This document shows, piece after piece, positions 7,952 through 14,137 of a stretch of 64,000 nucleotides of DNA. The notes below the pieces were generated by a model that was not told the DNA's origin, made no database searches, and saw only the letters and a list, made by a program, of their open reading frames with translations. The translations under genes and the position numbers were made by a program. Source of the stretch: an uncultured Umboniibacter sp. (lineage in GTDB: Bacteria; Pseudomonadota; Gammaproteobacteria; Pseudomonadales; DSM-25080). Numbering within the stretch: the stretch's first letter is position 1; every line of letters begins with the position of its first letter. The stretch spans positions 62,001-126,000 of the forward strand of contig NZ_CANMGY010000002.1 in assembly GCF_947497555.1 (NCBI RefSeq). The letters are read 5' to 3'.

Positions 7952-8356
7952 ACCTTGCTGACCGATTGCACTTTTGAACCCCTCTACGTCTTTCGGTGAA
8001 ACGAGAATCGTTTTACCTTTGCCATAACCAATCTTAAGTCTTTTTAGAGATAGTGCCGGAGCTGACAACATTGAACGGCTTGGCGTTACAGAATGGATAT
8101 CACCCAGCGGGATAGACACTTTCATTGGTCCTGAGCGAATGTTGAGTGTTTCGCCTTCAACCAAATAATAAGTGGATAGAATAAGCCAAATTGGTAGACC
8201 CACTGCTGATACCGTCACAATGGCAACAATACCTATTGTAACTGCGTCTGTGCTCTCCGTTTTCACCACCACATAAACTATCACTGCAATAGGAAGCACA
8301 ATTGCCAACAAGTAGAACCACGGCGCCACGGCGCTTGGAAATTTCATTGCGTTCAT
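7946..8356 (-). CDS. Cassette gene: membrane protein with bacterial PH domain (bPH_4 type)
   Basis: A 136-residue protein with two hydrophobic segments (about residues 12-31 and 38-62) followed by a cytoplasmic domain. That domain contains a YYLVEGETLNIRSGP strand and a SAPALSLKRLKIGYGKGKTILVSP block ending in a DVEGFKSAI helix. This is the pattern of the PF06713 (bPH_4) family found in many integron arrays and firmicutes, whose function is unknown. An AGAGGAAAT ribosome binding site precedes the ATG. The stop codon overlaps the attC on its left. Confidence 0.75.
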   Translation of the reverse strand: MNAMKFPSAVAPWFYLLAIVLPIAVIVYVVVKTESTDAVTIGIVAIVTVSAVGLPIWLILSTYYLVEGETLNIRSGPMKVSIPLGDIHSVTPSRSMLSAPALSLKRLKIGYGKGKTILVSPKDVEGFKSAIGQQGS

Positions 8357-8371
8357 ATTTCCTCTAAGTTT

Positions 8372-8474
8372 AGATAACGCCTTTCTAAGCGCTCAAAAGA
8401 AATTGTTGGCTAAAATTTTCGACGTAGGAGCAAAAGCCAACTGTTATCTGTCCTACTTTAACGACTTGTTAGTT
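8372..8474 (-). other. attC site (103 bp)
   Basis: The left core is AGATAAC (8372-8378) and the right core a perfect GTTAGTT (8468-8474). The apex stem is GTTGGCT paired with AGCCAAC (about 8404-8441). Confidence 0.8.
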
Positions 8475-8475
8475 G

Positions 8476-8796
8476 CTACTTTGCTCTATATTTTTTATGA
8501 ACATAGACTATGGATACAACTAGGAAAGCCATTAACCCCATAGCAAAATATATTATAAAGAACGTAGAAAGCAGCTCAAAACCAAACAACAGTAAAAATA
8601 CAATAATTATAATTGAAAGCAGCATAAGAGTATTACCAATTAATGCAGCTGCTTGTTGAGGATCTGTATATTTTGCATCGTCCCAGCCCGAGATTAAATA
8701 ACGGTGCTGTTTTACAGATATGTAATACCCTGCGACTGCACAGGGTAGGACCGCAAATAAAAATATGAAGAAAATAAAAAAAGTAGATTCAGACAT
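8476..8796 (-). CDS. Cassette gene: three-helix membrane protein (DUF3784-like)
   Basis: A 106-residue inner-membrane protein with three hydrophobic segments (about residues 5-26, 50-72 and 76-97). A short cytoplasmic loop carries RYLISGWDDAKYTDPQQAAALIG, which resembles the loop of DUF3784 proteins. An AAGGAT ribosome binding site precedes the ATG. Function unknown. It sits between two good attC sites as a single-gene cassette. Confidence 0.65.
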   Translation of the reverse strand: MSESTFFIFFIFLFAVLPCAVAGYYISVKQHRYLISGWDDAKYTDPQQAAALIGNTLMLLSIIIIVFLLLFGFELLSTFFIIYFAMGLMAFLVVSIVYVHKKYRAK

Positions 8797-8808
8797 GAAA
8801 TATCCTTA

Positions 8809-8869
8809 TAGCAACTGACGCTTCAATCAGCCGCCGCTTAAGGTGATAGGCTGGTGTGACCTGTTATAT
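8809..8869 (-). other. attC site (61 bp)
   Basis: The left core is TAGCAAC (8809-8815) and the right core GTTATAT (8863-8869). The internal arms TCAATCAGCC and GGCTGGTGTGA pair with short mismatches. Confidence 0.75.
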
Positions 8870-8871
8870 GC

Positions 8872-9159
8872 TTATGCCGCAAAGAGAGGATCTACGCGCA
8901 ATTCAGAGCGGTGAGACTCTGCTTGCCAAAGGTCATACTGAGTTTGCTGGTTAAGCCAGCTCTCGGAAGACGTGTCAAAAGCAATAGATAAGCGAACAGC
9001 CATTTCAGGGCTTATTCCAGCTTTGCCATTAATAATACTAGATAGTGTTTTTCTGCTGACCCCCAGAGCCTTAGCGGCAGCAGTAACGCTTACACCTATT
9101 GGCTCAAGGCAAAGCTCTTTGATTATTTCGCCTGGATGCGGCGGATTGTGCATTAGCAT
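8872..9159 (-). CDS. higA: Cassette gene: HigA-type antitoxin
   Basis: A 95-residue Cro/C1-type helix-turn-helix protein of the HigA (VapI) family. It starts with the family's N-terminal [12 protein letters not shown] block, carries the recognition region [23 protein letters not shown] near residues 27-49, and has a C-terminal [14 protein letters not shown] helix. It would neutralise HigB and repress the cassette promoter. A GAGGTG ribosome binding site lies between the higB frame end and this ATG. The antitoxin looks intact even though its toxin frame carries a stop codon. Confidence 0.88.
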   Translation of the reverse strand: MLMHNPPHPGEIIKELCLEPIGVSVTAAAKALGVSRKTLSSIINGKAGISPEMAVRLSIAFDTSSESWLNQQTQYDLWQAESHRSELRVDPLFAA

Positions 9160-9168
9160 AATGTCACC

Positions 9169-9447
9169 TCAATGATAATCTTCATAATTGACGATTTCTG
9201 CATGCTAACCGTTGAAACGGAATGTTACACGCCAGTTACCACTAACTCTAACAGACCAAATATCAGAGCGATCTCCGGTTAACTGGTTCAGATATAGTCC
9301 CGGTAGATTCATATCTTGAGGGCTAGTTGAAGCATTCAAGCGACCAAGAATTAACTTAAGTCGCTTACTGTGCTTAGACTGTATGCCTAAGGATTTCCCA
9401 GTTTTGAAGAATCTCTCCAGCCCTTTATGTGTGAATGAAAGAATCAT
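9169..9447 (-). pseudogene. higB: higB toxin gene interrupted by an amber codon
   Basis: The frame from 9447 encodes a HigB-type RelE-superfamily mRNA interferase (SKRLKLILGRLNASTSPQDMNLPGLYL, then GNWRVTFRFNG), but a TAG at 9205-9207 stops it after 80 residues. Beyond the TAG the same frame continues HAEIVNYEDYH and ends with TGA at 9169-9171. That is exactly the C-terminus expected of a 92-residue HigB, including the essential terminal Tyr-His. The TAG replaces a single codon (CAG to TAG is the simplest route). Unless amber is suppressed, the toxin lacks its catalytic end and should be inactive. Confidence 0.85.
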
Positions 9448-9482
9448 TTACAGGCTGTAACCTGATACCACTCAGGTGTCAA
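9448..9482 (-). promoter_or_regulatory. Promoter and operators of the higBA cassette
   Basis: On the - strand there is a perfect TTGACA (9477-9482) with a 17-bp spacer. The inverted repeat ACCTGA/TCAGGT (9460-9477) fills the spacer. A second palindrome, TTACAG-G-CTGTAA (9448-9460), covers the weak -10 and abuts the ATG at 9447. The layout predicts a nearly leaderless transcript repressed by HigA. Confidence 0.65.
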
Positions 9483-9493
9483 ACTGTGATTAC

Positions 9494-9551
9494 ATATAAC
9501 GCCAAGCTAAAGCGCCTCAGTATGCGGTCACATTTGAGCGCCTTGTTAGCA
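9494..9551 (-). other. attC site (58 bp, shortest complete one)
   Basis: The left core is ATATAAC (9494-9500) and the right core GTTAGCA (9545-9551). The arms AAAGCGCCTCA and TTGAGCGCCTT pair imperfectly. Confidence 0.75.
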
Positions 9552-9555
9552 CTTT

Positions 9556-9843
9556 CTACGATGCCAAAGCTCTAAGAACAATGCCAGGTTCTTTGGCAAC
9601 AACATTTAGTAAGACCAATGCTGGTCCTTGTGGGGTCCGGTCACCACGCTCCCAGTGACGGAGTGTACTCACGCTAATACCAAAAGCAGACGCAAATTCA
9701 TTTTGAGACATGCCTACCTTTGCCCTGATATTCTTTACATCCACTGGGCCGAACTTGTGGACGACCGCATTTTTAACTTTACCCTCAGAAAACTCAATTG
9801 CTTCGGATAGGCCCTGTTTGATACTTGAGAACGCGCTAGCCAT
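9556..9843 (-). CDS. Cassette gene: HTH antitoxin of a RelE-type pair (NadS-like)
   Basis: A 95-residue protein. The C-terminal half is a Cro/C1 helix-turn-helix (VGMSQNEFASAFGISVSTLRHWERGDRTPQGPA), and the N-terminal half is a short helical region that should wrap the toxin. This arrangement, with the toxin gene first, is that of NadS/HigA-like antitoxins paired with PF06296 toxins. The ATG at 9843 overlaps the end of the toxin gene by 8 bp and was preferred to an upstream GTG-type start at 9855. The protein should bind the 11-bp-arm palindrome upstream of the toxin. Confidence 0.85.
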   Translation of the reverse strand: MASAFSSIKQGLSEAIEFSEGKVKNAVVHKFGPVDVKNIRAKVGMSQNEFASAFGISVSTLRHWERGDRTPQGPALVLLNVVAKEPGIVLRALAS

Positions 9844-10177
9844 TTGAACCACCATAATACTTGAGTAAAAGTTGAGTTAATTTAGCAAGATCATTGCGTT
9901 CGGCTTTGTTGATATTAGCCTTTTCGCCCTTACCAAAAACCGTTAAGAGAAAGAGCGGTACAGCGCCATTGTGATAATAGTAAACCACCCTGACTCCACC
10001 ACTCTTGCCCCTTCCTTGAGCAGACCACCGAAGTTTCCTGATACCCCCAGTGCCCTGTATAAGATCACCAGATTGAGGATGAGAGGCTAAGTAGTTGATA
10101 ATACTTGTCTTTTCATCATGCTTGAGTAAGCCATCGGCTCGTTTCTGGAATTCTGGGAGTTCAACAATTGTCTGCAT
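9836..10177 (-). CDS. Cassette gene: RelE-family toxin (PF06296 type)
   Basis: A 113-residue RelE-superfamily toxin. The motifs GTGGIRKLRWSAQGRGKSGGVRVVYYY (about residues 43-69) and LLTVFGKGEKANINKAERNDLAKL (about residues 77-100) are the core of this family of ribosome-dependent mRNA endonucleases. The gene is intact. It precedes its antitoxin, with which it overlaps. Its ATG has no Shine-Dalgarno sequence and lies only 7 bp from a predicted -10 box, so it may be translated from a leaderless mRNA. Confidence 0.87.
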   Translation of the reverse strand: MQTIVELPEFQKRADGLLKHDEKTSIINYLASHPQSGDLIQGTGGIRKLRWSAQGRGKSGGVRVVYYYHNGAVPLFLLTVFGKGEKANINKAERNDLAKLTQLLLKYYGGSNG

Positions 10178-10184
10178 AGGTACG

Positions 10185-10214
10185 ACTATAATCCATTGGA
10201 TTATAGTTCGTCAA
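10185..10214 (-). promoter_or_regulatory. Promoter with perfect 11-bp-arm operator of the RelE-type cassette
   Basis: Perfect arms ACTATAATCCA (10185-10195) and TGGATTATAGT (10197-10207) flank a single T. On the - strand, TTGACG (10209-10214) and TATAGT (10185-10190) are 18 bp apart, so the palindrome fills the space from -35 to -10. Predicted transcription start falls at or next to the toxin ATG (10177). Confidence 0.78.
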
Positions 10215-10229
10215 TACGTGAGTTTTGAG

Positions 10230-10321
10230 TGCTAACGCTTTGCTACGCGGAAAATAATGGTTGGCTATAATCGCGAAGCGATAGCCAACTGTAATTTTTC
10301 CATTTGAGCAACTTGTTAGCT
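10230..10321 (-). other. attC site (92 bp)
   Basis: The left core is TGCTAAC (10230-10236) and the right core GTTAGCT (10315-10321). The apex stem GGTTGGCTAT pairs with ATAGCCAAC around a 12-base loop, with flanking GGAAAAT/ATTTTTCC arms. Confidence 0.85.
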
Positions 10322-10332
10322 GCTGGTTATAA

Positions 10333-10593
10333 TTAATAGTGATAACGACAAGATATAATTGTAATATGACTATCATTAACGGCATATACAAGACGATTGG
10401 ACTCATCTACACGTCTTGACCAAAAACCTGATAAATTCTCTTTTAAAGGTTCAGGTTTTCCGATTCCCTCAAATGAAGAGCGCTGAGTGTCGGTAATTAA
10501 TTGATTAATTCTTTTAAGCGTTTTTTTATCTTGTCCTTGCCAATAGACATAATCAGCCCAAGCATCATCAGTCCAGGCTAACAACCTAGTCAT
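10333..10593 (-). CDS. yoeB: Cassette gene: YoeB-type mRNA interferase toxin
   Basis: An 86-residue RelE-superfamily toxin with full YoeB hallmarks: the start ML/MTRLLAWTDDAWADYVYW, the GKPEPLK segment with the catalytic Glu near residue 48, NRLVY with Arg near residue 67, and the terminal CRYHY with catalytic His and Tyr. Length and ending match E. coli YoeB (84 residues). It cleaves mRNA on the ribosome when free of YefM. The ATG at 10593 overlaps the yefM stop by 8 bp, which indicates translational coupling; a longer frame from 10611 is less likely. Confidence 0.93.
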   Translation of the reverse strand: MTRLLAWTDDAWADYVYWQGQDKKTLKRINQLITDTQRSSFEGIGKPEPLKENLSGFWSRRVDESNRLVYAVNDSHITIISCRYHY

Positions 10594-10840
10594 TTGATAT
10601 TTCTCGCTCAATCACTTGAGACGATTTAAATTGTTCAATAGATCGAGTTAAATGCGCTGCGTTAGCAGGTGATTTTAATAAATGAACAGTTTCCATCAGG
10701 CTATTGTAATGATCCATAGACATAACAACAGCATCCTCAGAATCTCTACGTGTAATTACAGTGTAATCAGCGTCGTTTACCACGCGGTCAAGTACAGATT
10801 TAAGCCCATTTCTTGCTTCAGTAAAAGATACAATTCTCAT
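10586..10840 (-). CDS. yefM: Cassette gene: YefM-type antitoxin
   Basis: An 84-residue Phd/YefM-family antitoxin: MRIVSFTEARNGLKSVLDRVVNDADYTVITRR is the DNA-binding N-terminal fold, and the acidic C-terminal part (residues about 55-84) is the toxin-binding tail. It precedes yoeB, as in the canonical operon. A TGTACA hexamer (10911-10916) and the related TGTACG (10859-10864) lie upstream; TGTACA is the known core of YefM operators in E. coli, so autorepression is likely, though the 52-bp spacing is wider than usual. Confidence 0.92.
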   Translation of the reverse strand: MRIVSFTEARNGLKSVLDRVVNDADYTVITRRDSEDAVVMSMDHYNSLMETVHLLKSPANAAHLTRSIEQFKSSQVIEREISND

Positions 10841-10877
10841 AATACTCTCATTCTTAGTTGTACGCTTAATCAGACAA

Positions 10878-10960
10878 GTCTAACTAAAAAGAGTTAGTTG
10901 TGCAATATGATGTACAAGTTTAATTGAAACAGCTAACATCCCGTTAAGCGTTTGTTAACT
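10878..10960 (-). other. attC site (about 83 bp, boundaries less certain)
   Basis: The left core GTCTAAC (10878-10884) is a perfect match, and the right core is GTTAACT (10954-10960). Inside, TTGTGCA and TGTACAA form a stem. An inner AGCTAAC at 10931-10937 is an alternative left core, which would leave a 30-bp remnant. The site overlaps the putative yefM operator. Confidence 0.6.
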
Positions 10961-11545
10961 GTATGTGGTGAGCTTGAACTCTAAGTTCTCTTTTACTGGA
11001 AGCCACTCAAAATTGATGATCGAAAATACAACCGTATCTCTATACCCACCGTTCTGTAGCTTTTGATGATTACGAAGAATACCATCCTGTTTTGCACCTA
11101 GCCGTGCAATTGCAGCTTTAGAGGCTTGATTGTGCCAGCTAGTCCTAAACTCTACTGCTATCGCTTCGAGACTTTCAAACGCATGAGTTAAAAGCAGCAA
11201 CTTACATTCGGTATTACATGAACTTCGTTGATAGCTTTTGCTATACCACGTATAACCAATTTCAACACGTTGGTTAGTTGAGTCTGCATTACAAAAGCGA
11301 GTTGAACCGATGATTTTTCCTGTCGATTTATCAACAACTACAAATGGTAAAGCTAAGCCCTTAGACTTTTGTTCTAGCGCCTCTGAGACGTACTTTTCGA
11401 TATTCTTGGCACTTGGTACAGGGGTAAACCAAAGTTTCCATAACTCGCCGTCCGTTGCTGCCTCAACTAAAGCAGCTGAATGAGTCACTGATAAGGGAAT
11501 CAACTTGACTGATTGAGACTCAAGGTCAACGTCTTTTAGCCACAT
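10955..11545 (-). CDS. Cassette gene: GNAT acetyltransferase (RimJ/RimL type)
   Basis: A 196-residue acetyltransferase of the GNAT_3 (RimJ/RimL) kind. Motifs in order are the VDLESQSVKLIPL start, VDKSTGKIIGSTRF (about residues 75-88), EIGYTWYSKSYQRSS (acetyl-CoA-binding region, though the usual glycines are replaced), and EFRTSWHNQASKAAIARLGAKQDGILR. The target may be a protein N-terminus, an amino sugar or an antibiotic; nothing here identifies it. The ATG at 11545 has a GGAGAG ribosome binding site and was chosen over an ATG 12 bp upstream. Confidence 0.85.
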   Translation of the reverse strand: MWLKDVDLESQSVKLIPLSVTHSAALVEAATDGELWKLWFTPVPSAKNIEKYVSEALEQKSKGLALPFVVVDKSTGKIIGSTRFCNADSTNQRVEIGYTWYSKSYQRSSCNTECKLLLLTHAFESLEAIAVEFRTSWHNQASKAAIARLGAKQDGILRNHQKLQNGGYRDTVVFSIINFEWLPVKENLEFKLTTYS

Positions 11546-11580
11546 ATTACTCTCCATATATGTGCGAATTTACCTAATAC

Positions 11581-11651
11581 AGCTAACGCCCGCATTTGTC
11601 GCTGGTTTGGAGCGCTCCGGAAACCAGTCCGACAACATGCGCTTGTTATGC
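11581..11651 (-). other. attC site (71 bp)
   Basis: The left core is AGCTAAC (11581-11587) and the right core GTTATGC (11645-11651). The arms GCAT...ATGC and GGTTT...AAACC pair around GAGCGCTC. The stop of the next gene lies in the right core. Confidence 0.85.
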
Positions 11652-12080
11652 ATAACCCGCTGAGTCAGCTAGCAGGAATTTCCCTCTGACAAATACACCA
11701 TTACCACGACCAATTTCTCTACCTTCTGAATCGTAAACGACTGACTCTGCGATAAATTGGGATTTATTTCTATTTACTACCTTACCAATAGCTTTCATCT
11801 TTCCAGATGAAACAGGTCGCGTAATATAAGTAGTAAACGAAGTTGTTAACACGAAGAATTGTTCTTCAAGCGAGTTAGCTGCAAAAAATGCAGCGTCATC
11901 AAGCATTTTAAAATATACACTACCATGTACACCTCCAGCCGAGTGATGATATTTTTCAGACAACTCAATTTCGATAGTGGCCTGACCTTCTGACACTTCC
12001 ATTACGGGCTCATAGATACTATTGACTGGCGCTGCGGCATACATACTTTCAAGGTTTGTGTAATGTTCTTTTTTAGCCAT
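11646..12080 (-). CDS. Cassette gene: PaaI-like hotdog thioesterase
   Basis: A 144-residue hotdog-fold protein. The motif HHSAGGVHGSVYFKMLDDAAFFAAN (about residues 45-69) is the catalytic loop and central helix of PaaI-type acyl-CoA thioesterases, with Gly-Gly-x-His-Gly and the acidic DD pair in place of the usual single acid. The second half has TSFTTYITRPVSSGKMKAIGKVV. The acyl substrate is unknown. The spacer to the gene upstream holds only a degenerate attC, so this cassette and the next may move as one. Confidence 0.85.
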   Translation of the reverse strand: MAKKEHYTNLESMYAAAPVNSIYEPVMEVSEGQATIEIELSEKYHHSAGGVHGSVYFKMLDDAAFFAANSLEEQFFVLTTSFTTYITRPVSSGKMKAIGKVVNRNKSQFIAESVVYDSEGREIGRGNGVFVRGKFLLADSAGYA

Positions 12081-12105
12081 TTAGTAATCTTATTCATTAT
12101 AGGTG

Positions 12106-12239
12106 CATGACCCTGAGCGCAGGGTCGAGTGGATTTTGATTCATTGTGCAAAAACCCAGCGCGAAGCGCAAATGCACCATAAGCGAACGTCTACGAGTCC
12201 GACGAGCCATAGCCAGTGTATTGCTCAAGCTTGTTATAC
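12106..12239 (-). other. Degenerate attC-like spacer
   Basis: The right core GTTATAC (12233-12239) is present and overlaps the stop codon of the gene to the right. No left AAC core is found. Arms GGTGCAT (about 12102-12108) and ATGCACC (about 12172-12178) pair, with an inner GACCCTGAGCGCAGGGTC hairpin, so this may be a site whose terminal core has been lost. Confidence 0.5.
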
Positions 12240-12611
12240 GCGCTCTTTAAGGAACGAGATATAGATGACCGCTGCGATTGCAGGAACTGCGGCAACTCCA
12301 ATTGATGGAATCGCTGCAGGAACCGTAAAGAGCAGATACACCAAGTAAGCAAAGATCGGGGCTAATGCTAGTGAAGTGCTACGAACTGCCTTTAATGCGG
12401 CAGCTTTATGTAACGCAGCCACGATACCCACTGAAAAAACAGAGGATAGAATAATAATTAGTATGTTCGGATATACATTCAATGCAAAATACGTATAGCC
12501 TGCCAAAGCGTCAGGAGTAACAGCTCCAGCCCCTATTCCTACAATCCAAATAAATGAATACGACAAAGCTAACCCTAGAATCAGTGAGACAGCAGCGTTC
12601 TTAAAATTCAT
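12234..12611 (-). CDS. Cassette gene: four-helix membrane protein
   Basis: A 125-residue, very hydrophobic protein with four predicted membrane segments (about residues 5-25, 37-60, 72-90 and 96-118) and almost no charged residues outside loops. I do not recognise the family. The frame is open 55 codons further upstream, but that part reads through an attC; the ATG at 12611 has an AAGGA ribosome binding site and is the right start. Single-gene cassette of unknown function. Confidence 0.65.
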   Translation of the reverse strand: MNFKNAAVSLILGLALSYSFIWIVGIGAGAVTPDALAGYTYFALNVYPNILIIILSSVFSVGIVAALHKAAALKAVRSTSLALAPIFAYLVYLLFTVPAAIPSIGVAAVPAIAAVIYISFLKERV

Positions 12612-12637
12612 AGTACATTCCTTGTGGTTGGTATGGC

Positions 12638-12741
12638 GCATAACACCTGCCGCAGCCGACTGCAAAAACTGGCGGGTATTTTGACGTTTTTTTGGCAAAA
12701 AAAGTGACAGTTTTTGCAGTCGGTTGCCGCACCTGTTAAGT
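12638..12741 (-). other. attC site (104 bp)
   Basis: The left core is GCATAAC (12638-12644) and the right core a perfect GTTAAGT (12735-12741). A perfect 16-bp stem, CCGACTGCAAAAACTG with CAGTTTTTGCAGTCGG, surrounds a loop of about 35 bases. It is the strongest hairpin of all the sites here. Confidence 0.9.
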
Positions 12742-13287
12742 GGCGTGCTGACGTAACTTGCACACGTATTTGTCATATTCTGTTTGGCTGTAATTTTCGG
12801 AGCGTTTATTCATGAAACCATGTAATCCATTACTACTTTGAAGCTCTATGCTACCAAATCTGGCCAAACTTTCCTTTAACTCTGAAATAGAAAAATGCTC
12901 TTCATATCTTGGCATAACTATGTTTAATGCTATCTCTGGAATTATTTCTAAATGGTTGCGAATTTGAGAGCCATAAAATAAGTATGCTGAACTCACATTC
13001 ATTTGGTTTAACTTATCAGAGCAACACCATATGGCTGAAGCTCCCATGCTAAAGCCTATAAGATATACAGACTCATCATTTTTTGTTATTTCGTGATGAA
13101 CTAGCTTAGCGTACTCACCAAGATCACAATGCTCAGTAAAATAGATGTAAGCATCATTTTCATCAGTGAATAGATTTTTCTTACCTTGATAAGGATCTAA
13201 AATCACAACATCTTCAGCAATCAAATTTCTAAGTTCGATTAACTCATCTGTGAGTCCGAAAATATCTGATACTAGAATTCCTCGCAT
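12736..13287 (-). CDS. Cassette gene: alpha/beta hydrolase (dienelactone-hydrolase-like)
   Basis: A 183-residue protein with a nucleophile elbow G-F-S-M-G-A-S-A near residues 92-99 and a late His in GLHGFMNKR near residues 154-162, the order expected for a small alpha/beta hydrolase of the dienelactone hydrolase group. The acid residue is not clear. Typical family members are about 230 residues, so this one is compact. The ATG at 13287 has a GAGGAA ribosome binding site; an ATG five codons upstream lies inside the attC core and is less likely. The stop overlaps the next attC. Confidence 0.75.
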   Translation of the reverse strand: MRGILVSDIFGLTDELIELRNLIAEDVVILDPYQGKKNLFTDENDAYIYFTEHCDLGEYAKLVHHEITKNDESVYLIGFSMGASAIWCCSDKLNQMNVSSAYLFYGSQIRNHLEIIPEIALNIVMPRYEEHFSISELKESLARFGSIELQSSNGLHGFMNKRSENYSQTEYDKYVCKLRQHAT

Positions 13288-13300
13288 ACATTCCTCAGAC

Positions 13301-13366
13301 ACTTAACGCCGCCGTTAATCGCGGCCTTGATTTTAAAGGCCGTCGATTTAGACGGCTTTGTTAAAC
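13301..13366 (-). other. attC site, common 66-bp type
   Basis: Perfect cores ACTTAAC (13301-13307) and GTTAAAC (13360-13366). Inner arms: GCCGCCGTTAATCGCGGCC against GGCCGTCGATTTAGACGGC. The sequence is almost identical to the sites at 13658, 15309 and 15657. Confidence 0.95.
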
Positions 13367-13657
13367 GTCAGGCTAAGCCACACCAACACTTATTTGATGC
13401 GCTGATCCTAACGCCCTGCTCCATGCTTGATAACGTCCAACCTAGTACGCCCAACCGGCGTGTACGTCAGTTGACGCAAGGTCTATCACGTAACAAAACG
13501 TTGTTTACGCTAGCTGACGCAAGGTATATCACGCAACAAAACGTTGTCTACTCAACGATATCATCGACGGACAATCCAAAATGAGGGGAATTGGGAACCT
13601 GGAGTATGAAGTGCGGGTAACCATTCCTTTGGTTGCGTTGTTGCTAACGTCGAAGAC
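13367..13657 (-). repeat. ORF-less integron cassette, copy A
   Basis: A 291-bp cassette body with no convincing gene on either strand, flanked by near-identical 66-bp attC sites. It contains two copies of a 43-bp direct repeat built around TGACGCAAGG...AACAAAACGTTGT (repeat starts near 13472 and 13515); the AACAA-AACG-TTGTT part is a small hairpin. The whole body is repeated in copy B. The only shared short frame on the - strand is a possible 31-codon peptide beginning MVTRTSY (about 13622 down to 13527). Confidence 0.85.
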
Positions 13658-13723
13658 GTTTAACGCCGCCGTTAATCGCGGCCTTGTTTTTAAAGGCCGT
13701 CGATTTAGACGGCTTTGTTAAAC
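13658..13723 (-). other. attC site, common 66-bp type
   Basis: Perfect cores GTTTAAC (13658-13664) and GTTAAAC (13717-13723), with the same inner arms as the site at 13301. It separates the two ORF-less cassettes. Confidence 0.95.
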
Positions 13724-14023
13724 GTCAGGCTAAGCCACACAAATACGTATTTGACGCTCTGATCCTAACGCCCTAATCCATGCTGGATAACATCCAACTT
13801 AGTACGCCCAACCGGCGTGTACGTCAGTTGACGCAAGGTCTATCACTTCACAAAACGTTGTGTACGCTAGCTGACGCAAGGTATATCAAGTAACAAAACG
13901 TTGTCTACTCAACGATATCATCAACATCAGCGACGGACAATCCAAAATGAGAGGAATTGGGAACCAGGGGTATGAAGTGCGGGTAACCATTCCTTTGGTT
14001 GCGTTGTTGCTAACGTCGAAGAC
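13724..14023 (-). repeat. ORF-less integron cassette, copy B
   Basis: A 300-bp cassette body that is a near copy of 13367-13657, including both 43-bp internal repeats. It differs by scattered substitutions, mainly in the first 90 bp, and a 9-bp insertion AACATCAGC near 13923-13931. In the possible small - strand frame (34 codons here) the 9 bp are in frame. The repetition points to cassette duplication or two independent captures of one cassette family. Confidence 0.85.
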
Positions 14024-14137
14024 GTTTAACGCCTGCGTCACAGGCTTAGTTGTAGTTGTAAAGTTTTGCGCGACGATGGCGAAGCCCGGCGCAAAACGAG
14101 CAACGCAAACTTAGTCTTGTGCACGCACTTGTTAGGG
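14024..14137 (-). other. attC site (114 bp)
   Basis: The left core is a perfect GTTTAAC (14024-14030) and the right core GTTAGGG (14131-14137). The apex stem is AGTTTTGCGC with GCGCAAAAC. The stop of the GrpB gene overlaps the right core. Confidence 0.88.

Noticed and set aside
13327..13584. 85-codon + strand frame across an attC and ORF-less cassette
   Set aside because: It begins inside an attC, runs opposite to all cassette genes, has no family resemblance and is not kept in the second copy of the cassette.
13367..14023. CRISPR array
   Set aside because: Only two 43-bp repeats per cassette with no unique spacer between them, and no cas genes in the window.
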